From positions 1-9,733 of the forward strand of contig CAAGIZ010000032.1 in NCBI GenBank assembly GCA_900770075.1: 9,733 nt of DNA, in the 5' to 3' direction. Source of the stretch: Spirochaetia bacterium. GTDB lineage: Bacteria > Spirochaetota > Spirochaetia > Treponematales > Treponemataceae. The notes below the pieces were generated by a model. It saw only the letters and a list, made by a program, of their open reading frames with translations. It had not been told where the DNA came from and did not search any database. The position numbers were made by a program, and so were the translations under genes. This document shows positions 1 through 5,957 of the stretch, one piece after another (positions within the stretch are counted from its first letter, which is position 1; each line of letters starts with the position of its first letter).

Positions 1-20
1 ACACGACGCTCTTCCGATCT
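1..20 (+). other. Residual Illumina TruSeq adapter (artefact)
   Basis: The first 20 bases read ACACGACGCTCTTCCGATCT, identical to the last 20 bases of the TruSeq universal / read-1 sequencing adapter. They sit exactly at the sequence start, as expected for an untrimmed adapter at a contig end. Genomic sequence begins at base 21. The adapter happens to keep the minus-strand reading frame of the neighbouring gene open, so an automatic caller could add six or seven false residues to that protein. Confidence 0.97.
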
Positions 21-855
21 CGAAATAGTCTGACTCTGTGAGTTTTCCAATCCAGACCCGGCCTTCTATGTCTCCTGCATACCAGCCGAGTATAGGCAGG
101 TACAGTTCTGTACGCCTGAGTCCTGCATCAAATTTCGGGTATGTTCCTGCATTGTTACTGCCCAGCATCGGGTTAAGCCAAGCAGGTCCAAGCCACGGCG
201 ACTGAAACCCAAAGCCTGCAGTCAGTGTGTGCCAGCTCCAGCGGATTTCTGTATCGCCCCAGTCGAATGTCCGGAAGGATGAATCGCCATAACGCTGAAC
301 CAGGTCTACATTTCCTTGCCAAAAGTATGAATATTCACTTCCATAAACACCTGGCATAAAATCAAAATCCTTGTTCTGGCTCCAGGTCAGCTGTGGCTTA
401 ACGGTGAGTTCTAATCCGTAGGCTTCCAGGCGTGCTCCGGCGGTGAGGCTGGTGTTCAGGCCTTTGCCTTGCCACAGGGCACCGTCGTTCTGGCCGTAGG
501 GGGCTTTTGTGTTGTAGCTGTTGAACCATTCCGGGCCGTAGAACTTGAGTTTTACACTGCGATCAATTCCGGCTGTGAACCAGTTTGTTTCTTTGCTGTT
601 TGATTCGTATAATGTGTATTTTTTCCCCAGGTTGTTTTTTGACCAGATGTTTTGGGTTTCGTCTGTCAGTTTCCACTGGCTGTCGCTGAGGGTGCGGTAG
701 CAGAGGGTGGGACGTTCTGCGGCTCCCGTAAGGCTTAAAAAATCGTAGTATTCTTCTTCGGTTGATTTTAAGGCTTCCTGCGCAAAAATCGGACTTCCAA
801 GAATTCCCGTAAATAAAATCAATGAAATAAATCTGTGAAATTTGTAAAAACGCAT
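21..855 (-). CDS. Wzi-family (capsule assembly-like) outer-membrane protein, C-terminus missing
   Basis: Frame open from ATG at 855 down to the contig end: 278 complete codons before the adapter, no stop reached. Residues 1-26 form a signal peptide (basic start MRFYKFHR, hydrophobic core, likely cleavage after SPIFA). The mature part is rich in aromatic residues and alternating strand patterns typical of a beta-barrel. Residues 119-140 contain PYGQNDGALWQGKGLNTSL, and residues 219-245 contain a SPWLGPAW...NNAGTYPKF segment. Both resemble conserved blocks of Wzi-family proteins, known in enterobacteria as 18-stranded outer-membrane barrels (about 480 residues) that hold capsule at the surface. 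A strong AGGAGA site at 862-867 supports this start. It lies 53 bases downstream of the FN3/TPR gene on the same strand, with no obvious terminator between, so the two are probably cotranscribed. A role in surface polysaccharide is inferred from the family only; another outer-membrane barrel is possible. Confidence 0.78.
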
Positions 856-908
856 TTTATGTCTCCTGTTAATAGTCAGTTCTGGTAAAACTGCGACTTG
901 TTTGACCG

Positions 909-1838
909 TTATTCTTCTTGAACCTGTGGAACTGTATAAAAATCAAGGGTTGAATTTATCCATTTTTTGCAGAGTACTGGCCAGGTGTCTTGGGTGAACA
1001 TAAACATGGTAAGGGCACTGCGGTAATTTCCTGCAAAGTACTGGGACTGGGCAAGATAGAAGGCTGCCCTGTTGGTGGTTGATTCGCTGCGGTTTATACT
1101 GAGGAATTTTTTCAGTTCAATTATGGAGCCTTCGTAATCCTGCTTTACAAAATAGTCTTTGAGTATTTCAAAAAGATAGTAGTCGTCTCCGCCGGAAGGT
1201 GAAATTATGTCTTCGTCAAAATAATGGGGCGGAAGTTTTTGTTTTTTCAGGGGCTGTCCTTCTGAAAGTTTTTTGCCGGCTGTCATTACATCTTTTGAAA
1301 GTACTGAAGGCTTTTTTTCAAAATCGCCGATAAGGTCTATGTAAGGCAGGGGGAGTTCTCTTTTGGTTCCTTCGGTGTAGAGTTTAGGAGTTTCTGCCAG
1401 CACCTGTTCTTCTGATTTTTTCTGAGTTTTTGCCGGCCGTTCTACTGCAACAGGCTTTACTGTCGCATTTATTGAAGGAAGAAAGACTTTGTATACTGAA
1501 CCGTCCGGAAGTTTTGCAAGGACTGCATAATAATATTCGCTGAAATCGGTTGCCGTGTCAAAATACTGCATGGTTTTTGGTGAAAGTTCTGCTATTAGCA
1601 GGGAATTTGCGTTTGTCTTTGACGAAAACGGTTCCGTGCTTTTAAATACCAGCAGGGAGGAGGCACTGAAATCTTTTGGAAGTTTCCAGGTGACCTTGAT
1701 TTTGTCCGTTGCTACTGCCGTAGCACTGATAAGGTCTACGATGGGGCGTTCCTCGTTTTTTTTTGTCTCCTGTGCCCATAGCAGGGCTGAAAATGTAAAT
1801 ATTAAAAACTTTAAAAGCAAATTCCTGGAAAATTTCAT
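909..1838 (-). CDS. Exported protein with fibronectin-III-like domain and C-terminal TPR-like region
   Basis: 309 residues. Residues 1-22 are a signal peptide (MKFSRNLLLKFLIFTFSALLWA, cleavage probably before QE). No lipobox cysteine is visible, so a periplasmic or surface location is more likely than a lipoprotein. Residues about 32-125 have a fibronectin type III pattern: strand KIKVTWKLP, then LLVFKSTEPF, and YYYAVLAKLPDGSVYKVF near the end. A low-complexity charged linker rich in Lys, Pro and Glu follows (about 126-215). Residues about 218-300 are helical with TPR-like spacing (YFVKQDYEGSIIELKKFL, then AAFYLAQSQYFAGNYRSAL), suggesting a protein-protein contact surface. It is the first gene of a probable two-gene minus-strand unit with the Wzi-like barrel, which makes it a candidate partner in envelope or surface assembly. 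No Shine-Dalgarno site is visible before the ATG. I recognise no named family for the full architecture. Confidence 0.85.
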   Translation of the reverse strand: MKFSRNLLLKFLIFTFSALLWAQETKKNEERPIVDLISATAVATDKIKVTWKLPKDFSASSLLVFKSTEPFSSKTNANSLLIAELSPKTMQYFDTATDFSEYYYAVLAKLPDGSVYKVFLPSINATVKPVAVERPAKTQKKSEEQVLAETPKLYTEGTKRELPLPYIDLIGDFEKKPSVLSKDVMTAGKKLSEGQPLKKQKLPPHYFDEDIISPSGGDDYYLFEILKDYFVKQDYEGSIIELKKFLSINRSESTTNRAAFYLAQSQYFAGNYRSALTMFMFTQDTWPVLCKKWINSTLDFYTVPQVQEE

Positions 1839-1847
1839 ATTCTATTT

Positions 1848-1876
1848 ATTGTAGCATTTTTAATTTTTTTTTGCAC
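1848..1876 (-). promoter_or_regulatory. Possible promoter of the minus-strand envelope genes
   Basis: On the minus strand an extended -10 (TGC then TACAAT, 1853-1848) lies 9 bases before the ATG at 1838. At a 17-base spacing the -35 would be GTGCAA (1876-1871), a poor match. The spacer is almost pure A (a run of nine A on this strand, 1872-1864, overlaps its upstream end). The expected transcription start would fall about three bases before the ATG. The -10 is convincing, the rest is tentative. Confidence 0.35.
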
Positions 1877-1893
1877 TGGTTTTTATGGTTTTC

Positions 1894-1911
1894 CGCGATT
1901 TTCGCGATTTT
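1894..1911. repeat. Two tandem copies of a 9-base unit
   Basis: CGCGATTTT occurs twice back to back (1894-1902 and 1903-1911), immediately left of the 38-base palindrome. No function can be read from it; it may be a flank of the repeat element or a chance duplication. Confidence 0.5.
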
Positions 1912-1915
1912 ATAC

Positions 1916-1953
1916 AGGGAACCTCGAAAAACTGAAGTTTTTAGAGGTTCCCT
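1916..1953. repeat. 38-base near-perfect palindrome (dispersed-repeat candidate, copy 1)
   Basis: Outer arms AGGGAACCTC (1916-1925) and GAGGTTCCCT (1944-1953) pair over 10 bases. One G-A mismatch follows (1926/1943), then inner arms AAAAAC (1927-1932) and GTTTTT (1937-1942) pair around a TGAA loop. No T-run follows on either strand, so it does not look like an ordinary intrinsic terminator. It lies between two divergent units, where no terminator is needed. The core TTTTTCGAGGT on the minus strand recurs at 5043-5053 in a second, looser palindrome. This suggests a REP-like or MITE-like family rather than a one-off structure. Confidence 0.8.
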
Positions 1954-1966
1954 ACGGCAGGGCGGT

Positions 1967-1995
1967 TTGACAAGAAAAAATCTTTTCTTTATTGT
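1967..1995 (+). promoter_or_regulatory. Probable sigma-70-type promoter for the prfB operon
   Basis: A perfect -35 TTGACA (1967-1972) is followed after 17 bases by TATTGT (1990-1995), which matches TATAAT at four of six positions. Transcription would start near 2002, giving prfB a leader of about 205 bases that carries the GC-rich repeat island. A TACAAT at 2005-2010 is an alternative -10 but has no good -35. This is the best promoter-like match I found on the plus strand of the window. Confidence 0.55.
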
Positions 1996-2022
1996 TTAAA
2001 GGAATACAATGGGCTAAAAGTG

Positions 2023-2176
2023 CACGCCCTGCCTGCGGCAGGGATTGGAAGGGCGGCCGGGCCGTTGCGAAGCAATGGAGCGCGGAGGCGCGGAACCCTG
2101 GAAAGCCCGGTTTTTGCGGGGGCGGTTCCTGAGCCTGTCGAAGGAAGCGAACCTGCAAAAAGCCGCCCGATTAACC
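2023..2176. repeat. GC-rich repeat island with several short inverted repeats
   Basis: About 150 bases, markedly more GC-rich than the flanks, with no credible gene. It contains a perfect 7-base hairpin CCCTGCC/GGCAGGG (2027-2043, loop TGC), a CGGCC-G-GGCCG palindrome (2054-2064), TTGC/GCAA (2065-2075), GCGC/GCGC (2080-2091), and a larger imperfect stem in which TTTTTGC (2111-2117) pairs with GCAAAAA (2155-2161). The last stem encloses the widespread motif at 2124-2143. Chained small hairpins in a GC-rich block are typical of dispersed intergenic repeats. Short open frames here (for example peptides containing PEPVEG or RQAQEP) are known-looking repeat artefacts, not genes. It lies in the predicted prfB leader, downstream of the promoter and upstream of the AT-rich ribosome binding region. 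Confidence 0.75.
2124..2143. repeat. Widespread intergenic motif (reverse complement CTTCGACAGGCTCAGGAACC)
   Basis: GGTTCCTGAGCCTGTCGAAG at this position is the form of a short repeat that I recall as recurring many times in genomes of several unrelated bacterial phyla, often within GC-rich intergenic blocks. Here it is flanked by TTCCT/AGGAA and GGTTC/GAACC inverted repeats, so it forms the loop end of the larger stem at 2111-2161. The recognition comes from memory; copy number in this genome cannot be judged from one window. Confidence 0.65.
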
Positions 2177-2207
2177 TTAAAAATAAAAAAAATAATGGAG
2201 TAAAAAA

Positions 2208-3342
2208 ATGCTTGAAGAATTAAAGGAACCTATTGACACTTTAAAAAAAGATATTGACAGCGTTTGGGGGCGTCTTTGACCACGATGCCATTGACAAAAA
2301 AATAAAAGATACTGAGGCTTTGACTGCTGCCGGCGACTTCTGGAATGACACGGAAAATGCCCAGCGTGTTATGAATGACCTAAAGCTTTTAAAAGGCCGT
2401 GTTGAACCCTGGCGGGAACTGATTGCCCAGGCTGATGAACTTGAAACCCTTTATGAGCTTGGTATCGAAGAAAATGACCAGAGCGTTGAGGATGAACTGC
2501 GTCCTCTGCTTGAAGCTGCTCAGAAAAAATTTGAAGAACTTTCCATTTTGAACCTTCTTTCTGGGGAAGTGGACAAAAACGGCTGCTTCCTTACCATTCA
2601 TTCTGGTGCCGGCGGTACCGAGGCTTGTGACTGGGCTTATATGCTGAGCCGTATGTATATCCGCTGGGCTGAACGGCATGGCTTTAAAATGGAAACTGTG
2701 GATTTGCAGGAAGATGAGGGCGGCATAAAGTCTACGACCATTCAGATTACCGGGGATTATGTTTACGGAAAACTGAAGGGGGAAGCCGGGGTTCACCGTC
2801 TTATCCGCATTTCGCCTTTCGATTCCAATGCCAGACGGCATACTTCTTTCAGTTCGGTGTTCATCTTTCCGATTCTCGACGATACCATTAAGGTTGATAT
2901 ACGGCCTGAGGATTTGCGGGTGGATACCTATCGTTCCGGGGGCAAGGGCGGTCAGCACGTAAACAAGACTGATTCTGCCGTTCGCTTTACCCACCTGCCT
3001 ACCGGTATTGTCGTTGCCTGTGATTCTGAGCGTTCCCAGCTTATGAACAGGGCTACTGCCATGAGTATTTTAAAGGCTAAACTCTATCAGTACTACAAGG
3101 AGCAGAAGGAAAAGGAAAACGCAAAATTCGGGGCGGAAAAAAAGGATATTTCCTGGGGCAATCAGGTGCGTACCTATGTCTTCCAGCCTTACACAATGGT
3201 AAAGGACCACAGAACAAAGTATGAGTGCGGAAACATTCAGGCTGTAATGGATGGGGACATTGACCAGTTTATCGACGCTTTTCTTCAGGCTCAGTGGAAG
3301 GGGCTTCCTGTAGAATCGGACGGGGATGACGAAAATATGTAG
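2208..3342 (+). CDS. prfB: Peptide chain release factor 2 (RF2), with programmed +1 frameshift
   Basis: RF2 reads UAA and UGA stop codons and triggers peptide release on the ribosome. Translation starts at ATG 2208 (GGAG at 2197-2200, spacing 7) and runs 23 codons to an in-frame TGA at 2277. It then continues in the +1 frame from GAC at 2278, so the product is join(2208..2276, 2278..3342), 377 residues (E. coli RF2 is 365). The junction reads WGRL then DHDAIDKK, matching RGYL-DYDAKK in E. coli. The RF2-specific SPF tripeptide that reads the stop codon is at residues 202-204, and the catalytic GGQ loop (RSGGKGGQHVNKTDSAVRF) has its GGQ at 247-249, within three positions of E. coli. A TTG at 2254 opens the second frame alone but is not the true start. 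First gene of the plus-strand operon; it ends in TAG, which RF2 does not read. Confidence 0.97.
2266..2280 (+). promoter_or_regulatory. prfB: RF2 autoregulatory +1 frameshift site
   Basis: An internal Shine-Dalgarno-like GGGGG (2266-2270), a three-base spacer (CGT), then CTT TGA C (2274-2280). This has the same layout and spacing as the E. coli prfB site. When RF2 is scarce the ribosome pauses at UGA, the tRNA on CUU slips to UUU, and full-length RF2 is made; when RF2 is plentiful, translation stops after 23 codons. Confidence 0.97.
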
Positions 3343-3366
3343 TCTTGGCTTTTGGGCTTGGGGTGC

Positions 3367-5013
3367 ATGCTTTTAGCTGTTTGCGGTGTGAAGAACTTTA
3401 GGATTTCTGTCAAAACTTTATTTTTTCTCGTCTTGCTGGGGATTTCGGCTCTGGGACCGGGGCTTTCTGTTTTTGGAGAGGACTGGGTTCTTGCAGGACA
3501 GAAATTTTCCTTTGCCCAAAAAGGTACGGAAAGTTCTGCCAGTGCCCGGCTTGCGGAGGTTCTTCCACAGCTTATCCTTGAACAGGTTGCTGAAAATTCA
3601 ATACGCTCAGTTTCTGCTCAGGAACAGCTTGACAGGGAACTTTATTCCCTCCAGACCGAAAGGCTGTCCCTGTTTTTGCAGCTTTCCAAGGAATACAAGA
3701 CGCGGGATGCCCTGCTTCTTTCCAAAAACTCTGTCAGGGAACTGAAAAAAGCGGTAAAATCTGAAGAAGAAAAGATAGAAGAGCTGGAAAAGAAAATTGA
3801 CCAGAATCTTTCTGATACTGAAAAAGTCAGGGAAAAATTTGCAGGTCAGGTTGCCTTTGAAAAGGGGGTAAGTCCGGCTGAAGGTGAAGGAAACGGTACT
3901 GAAAAGGATGCCGGTTTTTTTGAAAATTTCAGGTTTCCCTTTGCCCGCAGAAGACAGGGGGAATTTGAAAGGGTTTCGGAAAACGTCGTCATTTACAAAA
4001 ATGACCCTTCTGTCCTTTTTTCTGTTTCTGATGCTGCCGGGGAAGGGGGAATTGAAAGTTTTGCCTTCAATAAAGAAGTTTCGGCGGCAAAGATAAATGC
4101 CCTCCTTACCGGGAAAATTTCACTCTACGGGGAATATGTTTCCGTGACAGTGCAGCTTTATCTTTTTCCGGGGGGAAACTGTCAGCCTGCGGTTACAGAG
4201 GTGGGCAACGTGAACGATCTTGCTTCCATTGCCCAGAACCTTTCCAGGAACCTTATGCCGCAGATTGCAAATTCCCTGCCGGTAAGGATTAAGATAGAAA
4301 TTGAACCTCCTGAGGCTGCAAAGACCGGCATCGTAAGCGTGGACGGAGTAATAGTTCCTGCAAAAGAAGATATTGTGGTCGATGCCGGGGTTCACTCCAT
4401 TACGGTTTCGGCTTCCGGTTTTGAAAAGCAGACTGTAAACTATGGCTTTGCTGGGGAAGATTTTTTTACGGTAAAGACCACTCTGAGGCCTCTTGTGATG
4501 GGCAGTCTGGACATCTGCCTGAAAAAAATGGCAAAAGGCGTCTTTTATTTCAATGCGCTTAATTCTTCGGAAGTTGATGAGGAAAATCTTTATGCTTCTT
4601 CAACGGTAAACGGACGACCGATCCTCGGGGTTTTTGAAAATTCCGAGGGGGAAACGGCCTTTATCTATATTCCGGAAAAGCTTGCAAAAGACGAAAATAC
4701 GCTCACCATAAATGCCAGACCCTTTAACAGGGAAGAGAGTATAGACAGGCAGAGGAGGCGGATGTATACGGCTTATTCAGCCTTAATCTGCTCTCTGGTG
4801 CCTACGTTTTTTACCGTTGGAAATTTCACCGCCGTGAACAACTCCTATTCTGCTGGCAGAGCCGGTTTTGACGAGGTTTCCAAATGGCAAAAATATTCGT
4901 ATTATTCTATTGGCGTTTCCTGTGCGGCAGGAGCATGGTTTGCCTTTGAAATGGTGCGCTACCTTTTTACGGCAAACGAAGTCCTTCCTGCTACTGCAGG
5001 AAGCAAAAAATAG
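3367..5013 (+). CDS. Exported/membrane protein with coiled coil and PEGA-like domain, function unknown
   Basis: About 548 residues. The start is uncertain. ATG 3367 has GGGG only three bases upstream. GTG 3388 would give a cleaner signal peptide (KNFRISVKTLFFLVLLG) but has no ribosome site. TTG 3352 is the longest option. Features in order, numbered from 3367: signal peptide or anchor (about 15-37); helical segment; charged coiled coil (about 120-160, SEEEKIEELEKKIDQ); linker; a domain at about 205-300; a PEGA-like beta domain (about 307-376, with IVSVDGVIVPAKEDIVVDAG then VHSITVSASGFEKQTVNY); an undefined region; basic RQRRRM; and two hydrophobic segments (about 467-487 and 510-534). PEGA domains occur in many surface and envelope proteins and have no enzymatic role. 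Placement between prfB and ftsY suggests a housekeeping envelope role, but no function can be assigned. Confidence 0.85.
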   Translation: MLLAVCGVKNFRISVKTLFFLVLLGISALGPGLSVFGEDWVLAGQKFSFAQKGTESSASARLAEVLPQLILEQVAENSIRSVSAQEQLDRELYSLQTERLSLFLQLSKEYKTRDALLLSKNSVRELKKAVKSEEEKIEELEKKIDQNLSDTEKVREKFAGQVAFEKGVSPAEGEGNGTEKDAGFFENFRFPFARRRQGEFERVSENVVIYKNDPSVLFSVSDAAGEGGIESFAFNKEVSAAKINALLTGKISLYGEYVSVTVQLYLFPGGNCQPAVTEVGNVNDLASIAQNLSRNLMPQIANSLPVRIKIEIEPPEAAKTGIVSVDGVIVPAKEDIVVDAGVHSITVSASGFEKQTVNYGFAGEDFFTVKTTLRPLVMGSLDICLKKMAKGVFYFNALNSSEVDEENLYASSTVNGRPILGVFENSEGETAFIYIPEKLAKDENTLTINARPFNREESIDRQRRRMYTAYSALICSLVPTFFTVGNFTAVNNSYSAGRAGFDEVSKWQKYSYYSIGVSCAAGAWFAFEMVRYLFTANEVLPATAGSKK

Positions 5014-5057
5014 GTCATCTCTAGAAATTCGCTAAAGCGTCTTTTTTCGAGGTAACC
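5013..5057 (+). repeat. Imperfect palindrome with inner hairpin and T-run (copy 2 of the repeat; weak terminator possible)
   Basis: Outer arms 5013-5027 (GGTCATCTCTAGAAA) and 5043-5057 (TTTTTCGAGGTAACC) pair at 13 of 15 positions counting two G-T wobbles. Inside is a small CGC-TAAA-GCG hairpin (5030-5039) followed by TC and six T. Compared with the minus-strand reading of the 1916-1953 palindrome, it shares CTCTARAAA then TTC on the left and TTTTTCGAGGT on the right. The left arm begins on the last base of the PEGA gene's TAG stop. The inner hairpin plus T-run could act as a weak terminator or attenuator ahead of ftsY, but its stem is only 3-4 pairs. Confidence 0.65.
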
Positions 5058-5087
5058 AACAATAAATTCCGGGAGTTTCAGAACAAA

Positions 5088-5957
5088 ATGGCAAAAATAA
5101 CATTTGCTCAAAAATTAAGGAATCTTTTTTCTTCGGCAAAAATCGACGGAGATTTTTTTGAAGAGCTTACTGACCTGCTGGTGGAAGGGGATGTGGGGGC
5201 AAAACTCGCCTTTGAGCTTACGGAGGAACTTGAAGATTTCTGCCGGAAAAATAAGGTTTTTGAGCAGGAAAAAATCATTGAAGAACTGGAAAGAATGCTC
5301 TGCGGTTTTGTGAATCAGGCTGATTTTGACATCGATGATTCCAGGACGAACGTATTCATGCTTCTTGGCGTGAACGGAGTGGGAAAAACCACTACGGCTG
5401 CAAAACTTGCCCGGTATTTTAAGGAAGGCGGGAAAAAAGTAATTCTGGCTGCTGCCGACACTTTCCGTGCTGCTGCTGAAGAACAGCTGGAAATGCACGG
5501 ACAGAAACTGGGCGTAAGGGTCGTTTCCCACAATCACGGAACAGATCCTTCCGCTGTTGTTTTTGATGCTGCCGAGGCTGCCAGGGCTTCGGGGGGTGCT
5601 CTGGTTCTGGCGGATACTGCAGGACGGCTTCATAACAAGGAAAACCTTGTCAGGGAACTCCAGAAGATAGACCGCATTGCCTGTCAGAAGGCCGATGAGG
5701 GCTGCTGCAGGAAAATTCTCGTGATTGACGGTACCACCGGTCAGAATGCCGTGCGTCAGGCAGAGGTTTTTAATGAAGCGGTTGGGGTTGATGCCCTTGT
5801 CATAACAAAATGCGATTCCACGGCAAAGGGCGGAATGGTTTATGCCATAGGCAAGGAACTGAACATTCCGGTGTGGTTTGTCTGTACCGGGGAAAAATAT
5901 TCCGACCTGAAGCCTTTTGATAAAATTGCCTATACAAGGGAGTTTCTTGGCCGCTAA
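5088..5957 (+). CDS. ftsY: Signal recognition particle receptor FtsY
   Basis: GTPase that docks the SRP-ribosome complex at the inner membrane for cotranslational insertion. 289 residues, essentially the NG catalytic core. Residues 1-85 form the helical N domain. The G domain shows G1 GVNGVGKTTT (94-103), G2 DTFRAAAEEQLE (124-135), G3 DTAGR (176-180), G4 TKCD (240-243) and the closing CTGEKYSDLKPFD (266-278). The long acidic A domain of the 497-residue E. coli protein is absent, as in many short FtsY proteins, so membrane contact probably relies on the basic N-terminal helix (MAKITFAQKLRNLF). The usual TKLDG after strand 5 is TKCDS here, a mild variation. The ATG follows GGGAG (5071-5075) with a rather long 12-base gap. 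The stop TAA directly abuts the next gene's ATG. Confidence 0.97.
   Translation: MAKITFAQKLRNLFSSAKIDGDFFEELTDLLVEGDVGAKLAFELTEELEDFCRKNKVFEQEKIIEELERMLCGFVNQADFDIDDSRTNVFMLLGVNGVGKTTTAAKLARYFKEGGKKVILAAADTFRAAAEEQLEMHGQKLGVRVVSHNHGTDPSAVVFDAAEAARASGGALVLADTAGRLHNKENLVRELQKIDRIACQKADEGCCRKILVIDGTTGQNAVRQAEVFNEAVGVDALVITKCDSTAKGGMVYAIGKELNIPVWFVCTGEKYSDLKPFDKIAYTREFLGR

Noticed and set aside
1555..1854. 99-codon plus-strand open frame over the FN3/TPR gene
   Set aside because: Complements the signal peptide and FN3 region of a well-supported minus-strand gene; no recognisable protein.
1916..1953. Palindrome as a standard intrinsic terminator
   Set aside because: No T-run follows on either strand and it sits between divergent units, upstream of both, so no transcript needs to end there.
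2171..2196. Second prfB promoter just before the ribosome site
   Set aside because: TTAACC and AATAAT are only 14 bases apart and both are weak matches; the AT-rich stretch is better explained as an unstructured ribosome-loading region.
2020..2223. Short open frames on both strands across the GC-rich island (about 67-68 codons each)
   Set aside because: They encode peptides such as VPEPVEG and LRQAQEP that arise wherever the widespread intergenic repeat is translated. The plus frame also runs out of frame into prfB. Neither has a good ribosome site.
2277..2279. In-frame TGA as a selenocysteine codon or a disabling mutation
   Set aside because: Context is the exact RF2 recoding signal, and homology continues in the +1 frame rather than in the same frame.
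2389..2994. 201-codon antisense open frame opposite prfB
   Set aside because: Shadow of conserved RF2 coding sequence; no independent support.
2254..3342. prfB starting at TTG 2254
   Set aside because: This frame is only the +1 half of RF2. The frameshift site and the 23-codon leader from ATG 2208, with its own ribosome site, give the standard N-terminus.
5042..5087. Separate promoter for ftsY in the 74-base gap
   Set aside because: AT-rich stretches are present (AATAAA near 5061) but no -35/-10 pair at acceptable spacing could be found.
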